Assembly (NCBI RefSeq): GCF_000717745.1
Contig: NZ_JOBH01000004.1
Span: 372,001-436,000, forward strand
DNA: 64,000 nt
Reading direction: 5' to 3'
DNA from: Streptomyces violens
Lineage (GTDB): Bacteria > Actinomycetota > Actinomycetes > Streptomycetales > Streptomycetaceae
This document shows positions 17,595 to 26,424 of the stretch, piece after piece (within the stretch, counting starts at the first letter, position 1; every line of letters begins with the position of its first letter). The position numbers were made by a program, and so were the translations under genes. The notes below the pieces were generated by a model. That model was given only the letters and a program-made list of their open reading frames with translations, was not told where the DNA came from and searched no databases.

Positions 17595-18578
17595 TCACGG
17601 CCGCTCCCGGTGGCGACGCCGGCCGGCCGGCAGTGGTACGGGATCGGAGCCGGGGACGACGGTGTTGGCGACGGTACCGATGCCCTCGGCCGTGAGGGTG
17701 ACGGTGTCGCCCGGCTTCAGCGGCGGTGGGATCGGTTCGCCGCGCCTGCCCCACAGTTCGGCCAGGCAGCCGCCGTTGCCGCAGGTGCCGGAGCCCAGGA
17801 CGTCGCCCGGCACGACGCGGGTGCCGCGGGAGGCGTAGGCGACCATTTCCTCGAAGGTCCAGCTCATGTGGGACAGCAGGTCCTCCCCGACGGTCTCGCC
17901 GTTGATCTCGGCGGTCAGGGCCAGGCGCAGGAAGCCCTCGGCGTCCCGGTAGGGCTCCAGCTCGTCGGCGGTGACCAGGTACGGGCCGAGGGTGGTGGCG
18001 GTGTCCTTGCCCTTGCACGGGCCGAGGCCGACCTTCATCTCGGCGGACTGCAGGTCGCGCGCCGACCAGTCGTTGAAGACGGTGTAGCCGATGATGTGGT
18101 CGCGCGCCTGCTCCGGGGTGAGGTCGCTGCCCTCGCGACCGATGACGGCACCCACTTCGAGCTCGAAGTCCAAGGCGGCGGACCCGGGCGGCACGGGGAC
18201 GTCGTCGTACGGGCCGTAGATGGCGTGCGGATTGGTGAAGTAGAAGGTCGGCGCCGCGTACCACTGCTCGGGCACCCCGGCGACCCCGTCGACGGCACGG
18301 CGGACGCCCTCGACGTGTTCCTCGAAGGTGACGAAGTCCCGTACGGACGAGGGCTGGAGGGGTGGCAGCAGTCGTACCTGGGAGACGTGCGGGCCGGGCG
18401 GCGCGTCGAGTGCGGCGGCGCCGGCGTCGAGCAGAGCGGGTAGGCCCTCGCCGGAGCGGATCAGTTCGGTGAGGGACCGGCCTCCGGGTACGGGATGGAG
18501 GGTGCCGTCCTCTCCGACGACGGCGGCACAGGGCTGTTGCTGGTGTGCGTGTGCGTGTATGTAGGCGGCGAAGCGCAC
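17595..18578 (-). CDS. Fumarylacetoacetate hydrolase-family protein
   Basis: A 327-residue FAH-family hydrolase/isomerase. The metal-binding acidic motif is in ALDFELEVGAVIG, and HIIGYTVFNDWSARD and GTCGNGGCLAELWG follow, as in fumarylacetoacetase-type members. The family cleaves or isomerises ring-fission products of aromatic acids. The GTG start has AGGAGG 6 bases upstream. It is the last gene of a six-gene leftward operon; the exact substrate cannot be read from sequence. The segment HAHAHQQQ near the N-terminus is a low-complexity oddity. Confidence 0.82.
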   Translation of the reverse strand: MRFAAYIHAHAHQQQPCAAVVGEDGTLHPVPGGRSLTELIRSGEGLPALLDAGAAALDAPPGPHVSQVRLLPPLQPSSVRDFVTFEEHVEGVRRAVDGVAGVPEQWYAAPTFYFTNPHAIYGPYDDVPVPPGSAALDFELEVGAVIGREGSDLTPEQARDHIIGYTVFNDWSARDLQSAEMKVGLGPCKGKDTATTLGPYLVTADELEPYRDAEGFLRLALTAEINGETVGEDLLSHMSWTFEEMVAYASRGTRVVPGDVLGSGTCGNGGCLAELWGRRGEPIPPPLKPGDTVTLTAEGIGTVANTVVPGSDPVPLPAGRRRHRERP

Positions 18579-18669
18579 GGGGGGCCTCCTGGTGCTGGGA
18601 CGGACCGGGGGCGCGGACTGCCGGCGTCAGGGCGTTGACAGGCCGCCGCGCCCCCGGAACTCGGTGTGG

Positions 18670-19608
18670 TCAGACCGGCGGGGCGACGAAGCAGCCGCGG
18701 TCGGGGTCGTTGAAGGACTCCTTGGCGACCAGTTCGTTCATGGGGTTGGCGGTACCCCACTGGTCGGTGACCTCGGGCTGGGAGAAGTCGTAGACGTGCG
18801 GGTGCCAGGTGTCCTCGTCGAGGTTCTCCAGCTCGGTGGTGTACTCGATGGTGTTGCCGTGCGGGTCGAGGAAGTACGTGAAGGTGTTGTCACCCGCCAT
18901 GTGCCGCCCGGGGCCCCAGATCTTGCGGTACCCGGCCCGCATGACGCGCCCGGAGCCGCGCATGTACTCGTCCAGGCCGCGCATCTCGAAGGAGACGTGG
19001 TGCAGGGCGGTGTGCGGCCCCTGCGCGATGGCCATCGAGTGGTGCTGGTTGGAGATCCGCATGAAGTGCATGACCTCGCCCATGTGCGGCGAGCTGAGCG
19101 TGTCGGAGAGGCGGAAGCCGAGATGGCGCTCGTACCACTCCCGAGTCCGGTTCAGGTCGGGGGAGTTGAGAACGACGTGGGAGAGCTTGACCGGGATGGC
19201 CTCCTTCTCCTCGATCTTGCGGTGCTGCCGGACCTCGACGTCGGCGGAGACCTCGATGGTGCGGCCGTCGACGTCGAAGAAGCGGAAGCCGTAGCCACCG
19301 CCGGGGGTGTCCACCTTCCCCGGATGAGTCACCAACTGGACGCCGCCCGCGAGGAGTTGCTCGGCGAGGGTGTCGACGTCGGCCGGGGACGCGGCACCGT
19401 AGGAGACGAGGTCGAGACGCTTCTCCCCGGCCTTGCGCAGCCGGACGACGTACTGCTCGGGGGAGCCCTCGGCGGCGAGGAAGGAGATGCCGGAGTCCTC
19501 GGCGACCTTGGTCAGGCCCCAGACACCGGAGTAGAAGTCGAGCTGCTTGTCGTAGTCGGGCACGGCGAGGTCGACGTGCCGCAGGTGGGTGAGCAGACGT
19601 GCGCTCAT
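18670..19608 (-). CDS. Extradiol ring-cleavage dioxygenase (VOC family)
   Basis: A 312-residue type I extradiol dioxygenase with two vicinal-oxygen-chelate domains. The C-terminal catalytic domain carries the three iron ligands: His in LSHVVLNSPDL, His in ALHHVSFEM and Glu in GNTIEYTTE. It opens a catechol-type ring next to one hydroxyl. AGGAGG precedes the ATG. The neighbouring FAD monooxygenase can supply the hydroxylated ring, and the FAH and amidohydrolase genes can process the product. The aromatic substrate is not evident. Confidence 0.85.
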   Translation of the reverse strand: MSARLLTHLRHVDLAVPDYDKQLDFYSGVWGLTKVAEDSGISFLAAEGSPEQYVVRLRKAGEKRLDLVSYGAASPADVDTLAEQLLAGGVQLVTHPGKVDTPGGGYGFRFFDVDGRTIEVSADVEVRQHRKIEEKEAIPVKLSHVVLNSPDLNRTREWYERHLGFRLSDTLSSPHMGEVMHFMRISNQHHSMAIAQGPHTALHHVSFEMRGLDEYMRGSGRVMRAGYRKIWGPGRHMAGDNTFTYFLDPHGNTIEYTTELENLDEDTWHPHVYDFSQPEVTDQWGTANPMNELVAKESFNDPDRGCFVAPPV

Positions 19609-19621
19609 GGTTTTTGCCTCC

Positions 19622-20620
19622 TCAGACGAGGTCGAGCAGGGTTGCTGCATTGCCGCCGCGGACGGCGTGGAAGTCGGGTTCGGACAGCTGGGCGGCGCGC
19701 AGTGCGCCGAGCGGGTCCTCGGTGCCCATGTCGAAGGGGAAGTCGGAGCCGAGCAGTACCCGGTCGGGCCCGGCGGCCCGGATCAGTTCCCGCAGGACGT
19801 GGGGATCGTGGACGAGGGAGTCGAAGTACAGCCGCTTCAGGTAGCTGCTGGGCGGGTGGGCGCAGCCGGCGCGTGCGTCGGAGCGGGCGGCCCAGGCGTG
19901 GTCGGAGCGGCCGATATGGGTGGGCAGGTAGCCGCCCCCGTGTGCGGCGACGATCTTCAGGTCCGGGTGCCGGTCCAGTACGCCGGAGAAGATGAGGTGG
20001 GAGAGGGCCACGGCGTTCTCCGTCGGCTGGCCGACCGTGTTGGACAGGTACCACTGGTCCAGCCGCTCGTCGAGCGTGCACCCGAAGGGGTGCAGGAACA
20101 GGAGGGCGCCGGTCTCCTCGGCCCGCGTCCACAGCGGCTCGTACACCGGGTCGGACAGCTCCCGGCCGGGTGCGTGGCTGGAGATCTCCACTCCCAGCAG
20201 GCCCCGTCGCAGCGCGTCGTCCAGGGCCTCGACGGCCTGCCCGGGGTGTTGCAGTGGTACGAGGCCCAGTCCCCGCAGCCGTTCCGGAGCCGCCGCGCAG
20301 TGCGCCGCCGTGGCCTCGTTGGCGAGCCGGTAGACCTTCTCGGCCGTCTCCTCGTCCGCCCAGTAGTGGTAGTGCGACGGGGACGGGCTGACCAGCTGGA
20401 CGTCCACGCCCTGCGCGTCCATCGCGGCCAGGCGCACGGCCACGTCGGTCAGCTTGGGGACGCGGTCGCGCACCATGGGCCCGCTGACGGCGAGTGCCGC
20501 GGGGCCGTTGCGCCGGGCGTCCAGCGCCTTCGCCTCGGCGAGGCCGGGCCGGCCGGCCACCAGGGCCTCGATATCGGGCAGCAGGACGTGGGCGTGCACG
20601 TCCACGGTGGGCGGAGTCAT
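19622..20620 (-). CDS. ACMSD-like amidohydrolase (decarboxylase/hydrolase)
   Basis: A 332-residue metal-dependent TIM-barrel protein of the amidohydrolase 2 family, which includes aminocarboxymuconate-semialdehyde decarboxylase. It has the N-terminal metal motif VDVHAHVLLPD, a barrel His in LFLHPFGCT, AAHGGGYLPTHIGR and the C-terminal metal Asp in LLGSDFPFDMG. Members decarboxylate ring-cleavage products or hydroxybenzoates. The ATG overlaps the stop of the upstream monooxygenase gene by four bases. It fits a meta-cleavage pathway with the downstream dioxygenase. Confidence 0.83.
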   Translation of the reverse strand: MTPPTVDVHAHVLLPDIEALVAGRPGLAEAKALDARRNGPAALAVSGPMVRDRVPKLTDVAVRLAAMDAQGVDVQLVSPSPSHYHYWADEETAEKVYRLANEATAAHCAAAPERLRGLGLVPLQHPGQAVEALDDALRRGLLGVEISSHAPGRELSDPVYEPLWTRAEETGALLFLHPFGCTLDERLDQWYLSNTVGQPTENAVALSHLIFSGVLDRHPDLKIVAAHGGGYLPTHIGRSDHAWAARSDARAGCAHPPSSYLKRLYFDSLVHDPHVLRELIRAAGPDRVLLGSDFPFDMGTEDPLGALRAAQLSEPDFHAVRGGNAATLLDLV

Positions 20621-21747
20621 GGCGCTTCCTTGAGCAGGGGCATGGTGCGGGCCATCACCCCTGGCACATCGGCGTTGCGGACGCCGTCCAGCTGCCACTG
20701 TCCGATCTGCACCGACGCGTCCACGACCGCCCGCACCCGCGGGATGCGCCGGTCGTAGTACGCCTGGAACAGCGCGTCGTCCCACTGCTCGGCACCGGTC
20801 AGCAGCTCGGCCAGGACGAGGGCGTCCTCCAGGGACATGGCCGCGCCCTGGGCGAGGGTGGGCGGACAGCAGTGGGCGGCGTCACCGGCCAGTACCACGC
20901 GGCCGCGGTGCCAGGAGCCCTCCACCAGCATGCGGTCGAACCAGGTGTAGTTGACCTTCGCCGGATCGGTGATGTGCGCGGTGATCTCCGGCCAGAAACC
21001 ACCGTAGGCGGAGGCGAGGCGCCGCATCTCGTCCGCGTAGGTCTCGGGCGGTATCGAGGCGCGGTCGCGATTCGCCTCGACGACGTACGCGTAGAGGGTG
21101 GTGTCACTGGTGGGGCAGTAACCCGCGATGTAGGCCGGGCCGCCGTAGGCGAGGTCGGTGCGGGTCACTCCCGCCGGGCGGGGTGCGGCGATGCGCCAGA
21201 TGGCCATGCCGGTCGGTTCGGGCTTGTCGGTGATGCCGATCGCGGCGCGGGTCGCGGAGCCGATGCCATCGGCGGCGATCACCACGTCGTAGCGGCCGGT
21301 CGTGCCGTCGCTGAAGCGTACGGACACGCCCTGCGCGTCCTGGTCCAGGCTCTCGGCCCTGGTACCCAGGCGCACCGATGCCCCGCTCGCGCGCACGGCG
21401 TCGATCAGGATCTGCTGGAGCCGGGGGCGCTGCATGCCGACGGTGGCGGGCAGATCGTCACCGCCGGTGCGCAGATCGCTCTGCTCGTGCAGGACGGTGC
21501 CGTCGGGAGCGGTGATCCCGGCAGCGTCGAAGCCGTAGCCGGACGCCTTCACCTGTTCCCACACGCCCAGTTCACGCAGCACGCGCAGCGCGTTCCCCTG
21601 GAGGGTGATGCCCGATCCGGCGGTGGCGTTCCAGTCGTGTTTGGCCTCGACCAGGTCGACGGCGATACCGGCCCGGCGCAGCAGGACCGTCACGGCGTTA
21701 CCGGCCGCGCCGCCGCCGACGACGAGGACGGTACGGGACTGTGTCAT
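20617..21747 (-). CDS. FAD-dependent aromatic monooxygenase
   Basis: Class A flavoprotein hydroxylase of 376 residues. It has the FAD/Rossmann motif VLVVGGGAAGNAV, the DG segment VVIAADGIGS and the second FAD motif VVLAGDAAHCCPPTLAQG. Such enzymes, for example salicylate or hydroxybenzoate hydroxylases, hydroxylate an aromatic acid with NAD(P)H and O2. AAGGAAG lies before the ATG. It would form the catecholic substrate for the dioxygenase of the same operon. Confidence 0.85.
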   Translation of the reverse strand: MTQSRTVLVVGGGAAGNAVTVLLRRAGIAVDLVEAKHDWNATAGSGITLQGNALRVLRELGVWEQVKASGYGFDAAGITAPDGTVLHEQSDLRTGGDDLPATVGMQRPRLQQILIDAVRASGASVRLGTRAESLDQDAQGVSVRFSDGTTGRYDVVIAADGIGSATRAAIGITDKPEPTGMAIWRIAAPRPAGVTRTDLAYGGPAYIAGYCPTSDTTLYAYVVEANRDRASIPPETYADEMRRLASAYGGFWPEITAHITDPAKVNYTWFDRMLVEGSWHRGRVVLAGDAAHCCPPTLAQGAAMSLEDALVLAELLTGAEQWDDALFQAYYDRRIPRVRAVVDASVQIGQWQLDGVRNADVPGVMARTMPLLKEAP

Positions 21748-21770
21748 GGATAACTTCCTTGTACTTCGCG

Positions 21771-22733
21771 CTACTTGACGGCGATCGGGCTGACGGGGGA
21801 GCCGACCGCGCCGGTGATGGGCAGGGGCGCGGCAGTGAGCCAGAACTCGTACACACCGTCGGCCGCGCAGTCCGCGGCGAGTGCGTCCAGGTCCCACATC
21901 TCACCGATCAGCAGGCCGATGTTGGGGATGGCGACCTGGTGCAGCGGCTGGAACGCGTCCTCGAACTCGTTGGGCCGCACCTCGAAGCCCCAGGTGTCGG
22001 TGGCGATCGCGGCGATCTCGGTGCGGTGCAGCCAGCCCGCGGTGGTGAACGACAGGCCGGGGGCCGGGCCGCCGGCGTAGTCACCCCACCCCTCGCGGCG
22101 GACCCGGGCGAGCTGCCCGGTGCGTACCAGGACGATGTCGCCGCGTCCCACGGTCACACCTTGGGCCTCGGCAGTCGCCGTCAGGTGGTCCTCGGTGATG
22201 GCGAACCCGTCGGGCAGCTCTCCGTCGGTGCCGATCGCCCGGCCCGCGTCCAGCAGCACCCCGCGCCCCGCGACGTACGGAGCCATGTGCTCGATGCCGG
22301 TGACCAGGTCGCCGTCGGAGGTGACGGTCTGCGCGGCGTCCCGGCCGTTCCACGCCTTGCCGTGGTCGAAGATGTGCCCGAGCCCGTCCCACTGGGTGGA
22401 GCACTGGAGCGGCATGGCGATCACGTCGTCGGCGCCGCCGAGGCCGTGCGGGAAGCCCTGGTGGCCCGCGGCGGCATCGGTGCCGGTGTCGAGCATGGTG
22501 TGCACCGGGTTGGTGCGCCGCCGCCAGCCCTTCTGCGGGCCGTTCATGTCGAAGCGCTGGGACAGGGAGAAGCTGACACCCCGTCGGACGAGGCCGGCCC
22601 CTGCACGGCGCTTGGCCTCGTCGAGGAAGTTGAGGGTGCCGAGCACATCGTCCTCGCCCCAACGGCCCCAATTGGAGTACGCCTTGGCGGCTCGGGCTAT
22701 CGCGCCCTCGGGATCGTTGCGGTCGAGCGTCAT
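21771..22733 (-). CDS. Cyclase-family (kynurenine-formamidase-like) hydrolase
   Basis: A 320-residue protein of the putative cyclase/KynB superfamily. Visible segments are WGRWGEDDVLGTLNFLDEAKR at the N-terminus, QWDGLGHIFDHGKAWNG where the metal-binding residues sit, and DIVLVRTGQLARVRREGW. Members hydrolyse amides, lactones or cyclic ketones. It overlaps the upstream FAH gene by four bases and precedes the monooxygenase. It might hydrolyse an aryl amide, or open a lactone later in the pathway. Confidence 0.75.
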   Translation of the reverse strand: MTLDRNDPEGAIARAAKAYSNWGRWGEDDVLGTLNFLDEAKRRAGAGLVRRGVSFSLSQRFDMNGPQKGWRRRTNPVHTMLDTGTDAAAGHQGFPHGLGGADDVIAMPLQCSTQWDGLGHIFDHGKAWNGRDAAQTVTSDGDLVTGIEHMAPYVAGRGVLLDAGRAIGTDGELPDGFAITEDHLTATAEAQGVTVGRGDIVLVRTGQLARVRREGWGDYAGGPAPGLSFTTAGWLHRTEIAAIATDTWGFEVRPNEFEDAFQPLHQVAIPNIGLLIGEMWDLDALAADCAADGVYEFWLTAAPLPITGAVGSPVSPIAVK

Positions 22734-23722
22734 GACGCCTCCGCCACGCAGCGGGTGCGCTGCACGCCGAGGCCGGTGACGGACCCCTCCATGACGTCGC
22801 CGTCGCGCAGCAGCCGGCCCCAGTGCATGCCGTTGCCGGCCGGGCTGCCCGTCAGCACGAGGTCACCGGGCAGCAGCCGGGCGGTCTGCGAGGCGTACGA
22901 CACCATGCGTGCCACGTCGAAGATCATGTCCTGGGTGGACTCGTCCTGCATGGTCTCGCCGTTCAGCTTCAGCGTCACCCGCAGGTCGGAGGGGTCCGCG
23001 ATCGACCCGGCGGGCACGATCCACGGGCCCAGCGGGGTGAAGCCGGGCGCGTTCTTACTGCGCAGCCAGTCGGTGCCGATCTGCGGCATGTCGCGCCGGA
23101 AGACGGTGGCCCGGTCGGTGAGGTCGTTGGCGATCGTGTAACCGGCGACGTACTCCAGCGCCTCCTCGACGGACACCCGGTGGGCGGGCCTGCCGATGAC
23201 GGCCGCCAACTCCAGCTCCCAGTCCGGCTTTTCCGCCCACGACGGCAGCACGACATCGTCGTACGGACCCGTGATCGCGCTCGGCAGACCGATGAACACG
23301 TACGGCAGGTCCTCCGCGGCCCGCCGGTCCATGATCTCGGCGGCCTCGGCGCGCCGCTCCTCCTCGGGACGGTCGTCACCGGGGGCGCGGTGGGCCACGT
23401 GCAGGTCGATCACATGCTGCCGGTAGTTGGCACCCGACTGGAATACCTGACGCGGAGTCACCGGCGCGTGCACCTGGAACTCTTCGAGCGGACGCCGCTC
23501 CGGTCCGGATTCGGCGACCAACTCATGCAGGCGCGGCAGCGCCTCCGCCCAGTGGTCCAGCAGCGAACGAACCGTCAGCTCCGGCTTGCCGAAGGCGGTC
23601 CGGAGGTCGATCACCTGGCTGTCCGAAGTGACGAGGGCAGGGAAAGCGGGCTCGTTCGCTGCGGACAGGGTGGCCAACGCGAAAGGTCCGGCGAAGAGCG
23701 GGGATGCGGGTGCGGGTTTCAC
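22730..23722 (-). CDS. Fumarylacetoacetate hydrolase-family protein (second)
   Basis: A 330-residue FAH-family protein, distinct from the one at the operon's other end. The metal motif is in DWELELAAVIG, with YVAGYTIANDLTDRATVFR and the C-terminal LVLTGSPAGNGMHWGRLL typical of the 2-hydroxyhepta-2,4-diene-dioate isomerase/acylpyruvase branch. The GTG start is preceded by AGGAGG. It is the first gene of the operon. Two FAH enzymes in one operon suggest successive steps, such as isomerisation then C-C hydrolysis. Confidence 0.82.
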   Translation of the reverse strand: MKPAPASPLFAGPFALATLSAANEPAFPALVTSDSQVIDLRTAFGKPELTVRSLLDHWAEALPRLHELVAESGPERRPLEEFQVHAPVTPRQVFQSGANYRQHVIDLHVAHRAPGDDRPEEERRAEAAEIMDRRAAEDLPYVFIGLPSAITGPYDDVVLPSWAEKPDWELELAAVIGRPAHRVSVEEALEYVAGYTIANDLTDRATVFRRDMPQIGTDWLRSKNAPGFTPLGPWIVPAGSIADPSDLRVTLKLNGETMQDESTQDMIFDVARMVSYASQTARLLPGDLVLTGSPAGNGMHWGRLLRDGDVMEGSVTGLGVQRTRCVAEAS

Positions 23723-23855
23723 AGACGTGTTCCTCCTGATGGTGATGTCACTAATGTGGACCCACCACCATTGATCTGGGAAATTGATTCCGTGGATGAC
23801 CGGCATCCACCTCGTTTATGCTCGCTGGCAGGCGCGGCACGTAAGGGAAGTTCTC
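23723..23855. promoter_or_regulatory. Divergent promoter with candidate LysR sites
   Basis: The 133-base gap lies between the aromatic operon and its divergent LysR gene. Two copies of ATTGAT occur in ATTGATCTGGGAAATTGAT near 23772-23790. LysR regulators usually bind such intergenic regions; no exact T-N11-A dyad stands out. Confidence 0.45.
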
Positions 23856-24770
23856 GTGAATCTGGCTCGTCTCGACATGAACCTCGTCGTTGCCCTGCGC
23901 GCCCTGCTGGAGGAGCGCAACGTCACTCATGCCGGGCAGCGCGTCGGCCTCAGCCAGCCTGCGATGAGCGCCGCCCTGGCCCGGCTTCGGCGTCATTTCG
24001 ACGACGACCTGCTGGCCAGGGTCGGGGGGCACTACGAACTCACCGCTCTCGGACAGGTCCTCCTCGACCGCACCTCCACCGCCTGCGACCTGCTGGAGCG
24101 GCTTTTCAGCAGTCAGGCGGACTTCGACCCGGCCACCGAGAGCCGCGAGTTCAAGCTGGTGGGCTCCGACTACGCCGTCGCCGTGTTCGGCACCGAACTC
24201 GCGCGGGTCGTGCACGAAGAGGCCCCGGGAATCCGACTGCGCTTCACACAGCCCCCCGCCGGCGTGGTCGACGACACCGCGACACTGCTGAGTGCCACGG
24301 ACGGCCTGCTCATGCCGCACGGCGTCATCAGTGACTTCTGCGCCACCGACCTCTATGAGGACCGGTGGGTCTTTCTCGTTGCCGAGGACCACCCCGACGT
24401 CGGTGACCGCCTCACCCGCGCGGACCTGGCCCGGCTGCCGTGGGTCACCTACCAGCGCACCTATGACGCACCCGCCGTCCGGCAGCTCGGCATGCTCGGC
24501 ATCGAACCGCACGTCGAGGTGTCCGTCGACAGCTTCCAGACGTTGCCACTCCTGGTCGCGGGTACCCGCCGGATCGCGCTGGTGCAGGAGCGTCTGGCCA
24601 GGGCCTTCGTGGACATCGCCGCCGTGCGCGTACTGGAGCCGCCGTACGAGGCCGTCCCCTTGCGGGAGGCACTGTGGTGGCACCCGGTGCACACGCACGA
24701 CGCGGCGCACATCTGGCTCCGCGAGACGGCCGTCCGTGTGGGGTCGCGGCTACCGGCCGTGGAGCAATGA
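23856..24770 (+). CDS. LysR-family transcriptional regulator
   Basis: A 304-residue LysR regulator. The N-terminal winged helix has LDMNLVVALRALLEERNVTHAGQRVGLSQPAMSAALARLRRHFDD with its parts in the usual order, and a C-terminal effector domain follows from about residue 95. The GTG start has AAGGGAAG 6 bases upstream; longer frames lack a signal. The N-terminal pattern and length resemble NodD/PcaQ-like members that respond to aromatic ligands. It probably activates the divergent six-gene operon. Confidence 0.88.
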   Translation: MNLARLDMNLVVALRALLEERNVTHAGQRVGLSQPAMSAALARLRRHFDDDLLARVGGHYELTALGQVLLDRTSTACDLLERLFSSQADFDPATESREFKLVGSDYAVAVFGTELARVVHEEAPGIRLRFTQPPAGVVDDTATLLSATDGLLMPHGVISDFCATDLYEDRWVFLVAEDHPDVGDRLTRADLARLPWVTYQRTYDAPAVRQLGMLGIEPHVEVSVDSFQTLPLLVAGTRRIALVQERLARAFVDIAAVRVLEPPYEAVPLREALWWHPVHTHDAAHIWLRETAVRVGSRLPAVEQ

Positions 24771-24829
24771 CAACGTTGAACGCCTCAACCGTGGGCCGGA
24801 GACCTGAGCCGCGGTCTCCGGCGAAACGG

Positions 24830-24870
24830 CGGGCGCCGCCCCTCCCTGGGACGGGGAGGAGCGGCGCCCG
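24830..24870. terminator. Bidirectional GC-rich terminator hairpin
   Basis: CGGGCGCCGC pairs perfectly with GCGGCGCCCG, and the inner CCTCCC and GGGAGG-like segments extend the stem with one mismatch. It lies between the convergent LysR gene and the small peptide gene. Confidence 0.75.
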
Positions 24871-24884
24871 GTGATGCGGTTCCG

Positions 24885-24944
24885 TCAGACGAGCCAGCCC
24901 ACGAAGTGGATGACGCCGGCCAGCACGTTGGTGAGGAAGTCCAT
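24885..24944 (-). CDS. 19-residue hydrophobic peptide
   Basis: A very small gene predicted to encode MDFLTNVLAGVIHFVGWLV. AAGGAG lies 9 bases before the ATG, and a strong terminator hairpin starts 15 bases past the stop. An upstream in-frame ATG at 24965 would add MYKENNP but would place AAGGAG inside the coding sequence. The peptide is one short hydrophobic helix, which suggests membrane association. I do not recognise a function; small membrane modulators and type I toxin-like peptides are possibilities. The good ribosome site and dedicated terminator argue that it is translated. Confidence 0.6.
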   Translation of the reverse strand: MDFLTNVLAGVIHFVGWLV

Positions 24945-25160
24945 CGGGTTGTTCTCCTTGTACATGGTGCATTTATGGGACACACTCCCGCTCCGGAAAG
25001 GGACTTCGGCCGGGAGCGGCGCGGTGACGGTCTGCAGCCCGTCGCTTGCGCCCCGTAAGAATCGCCTGCCTCAGGCAACCAAGGAAAGCGCTTTGGTGGC
25101 TGATCACGCGTTCTGGGGAACAACCGCTCCCGTGTTCGCGTGTTCGGGGCCTGATGTGCG
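24945..25160. other. Intergenic region upstream of the peptide gene
   Basis: It holds an imperfect hairpin around 24985-25020 (CCGCTCC opposite GGGAGCGG) and the decamer palindrome AAAGCGCTTT near 25084-25095. The latter may mark the end of manA transcription. No other gene is evident. Confidence 0.35.
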
Positions 25161-26246
25161 TCAGACGCCGGGCCGGCCCAGCCCTTCGCCCAGCGCGGCG
25201 ATCGCGGCCGCGTCATGGCCCGCGGCACGGAGCGGGGCGCGGACGTCCCGCTCCAGGTCGGGCACGTAACCGAGCAGGACGTCGGCCGGGCCGTGGATCT
25301 CCACCCGGCCGAGCGCCGCGGGCAGCAGCAGCGTCTCGGCCCGCCCGAGCGGCTCGCTCCCCGCCCCGTACGCGACGGTCACCGCGGGCCCGGCATTGCT
25401 CAGTACGACGGCGGTGTCGAACGAGCGGACCAGCGGAGCCGAGGTTCCCGCCGCCCGCGTCCGCCACCGCTCCAGCGCGAAGTACGGCCCGGCGCAGAGC
25501 ATCCGGCCCTCGACGCCGCCCGGCGACGGCAGCCGCAGCCCCGGGTGGAACTCCGGCCGCGGCTCCGGATTCCACTCGTCCAGCAGTGCCTCGATGTTCG
25601 TCCGCCACTCCGCCTCGTCCAGCGGCGAGCCGTCCTCCATCCGGTGCCGCATCGCGTGCTGCTGCAGGTCGGAGGTCTGCTCGATCTCGTACACCAGCGT
25701 GTCGGGCCCGAAGCGGTGCAGCGTCCCGGCCGGTACGTACAGGGTGTCGCCCGCGCGGACCGGCAGCCGCCGCAGTACGGAGGCGAAGTCCTGGCCGAGC
25801 AGCGCCTGGCGCAGCCGCGCGCGGTCCACCCCTGGGTGCACGCCCGCGTACGCGGCGGCACCGGCCGGTGCGTCCAGGATGTGCCACGCCTCGGTCTTGC
25901 CGTTCGGCTCGCCCTCCTTGCCGCGGGCCGCGGCGTCGTCGGGGTGGAGGTGGACCGGGAGCGGGTGGTGGCCGTCGATGTACTTGGTCAGCAGTGGGAA
26001 GCGCGGGCCGTGCCAGTCGCGCCCGACCAGCTCCGCCGGATGCTCCAGGGTCAGGCGGCGCAGGGTCCACCCGGCCAGCGCGCCGTTCCCGATCCGCGCG
26101 CCCTCCCCGTCCACGTCGCTGACCTCCCAGGTCTCGGCGACCGGCCCTTCGGGCAGCCCGCCGCGCCCGAGCCGGTCCGGGATGGCCCGGCCGCCGAAGA
26201 CGTGCTGCTTCACGGGCGTGGTCAGCCGCAGGGGGTACCAATTCAT
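25161..26246 (-). CDS. manA: Mannose-6-phosphate isomerase, class I-like
   Basis: A 361-residue cupin-type phosphomannose isomerase. The zinc motif is PVHLHPDDAAARGKEG, with KTEAWHIL supplying the conserved Glu and YVPAGTLHRFGPDTLVYEIEQTSD supplying the last His and substrate contacts. It interconverts mannose-6-phosphate and fructose-6-phosphate for GDP-mannose supply or mannose use. The first motif has His where many family members have Gln (QIHPND). It stands alone, divergent from an acyltransferase gene. Confidence 0.85.
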   Translation of the reverse strand: MNWYPLRLTTPVKQHVFGGRAIPDRLGRGGLPEGPVAETWEVSDVDGEGARIGNGALAGWTLRRLTLEHPAELVGRDWHGPRFPLLTKYIDGHHPLPVHLHPDDAAARGKEGEPNGKTEAWHILDAPAGAAAYAGVHPGVDRARLRQALLGQDFASVLRRLPVRAGDTLYVPAGTLHRFGPDTLVYEIEQTSDLQQHAMRHRMEDGSPLDEAEWRTNIEALLDEWNPEPRPEFHPGLRLPSPGGVEGRMLCAGPYFALERWRTRAAGTSAPLVRSFDTAVVLSNAGPAVTVAYGAGSEPLGRAETLLLPAALGRVEIHGPADVLLGYVPDLERDVRAPLRAAGHDAAAIAALGEGLGRPGV

Positions 26247-26424
26247 GCGGCCAGTCTCATGCCGCGGCCGCCGCCCTGCACGGCCGGGTGCCCTCGCCCG
26301 GGGAGATCACGCGGCCCTCGGCCGACACCCGCCTGCGGCATTCGACGCCGCGCCCCATGGCCCCCTAGGGTCGTCCCCTACAACGTGTAGGAGGGAACGG
26401 CGCGGTCATCGCCGAGGAGGTCAC

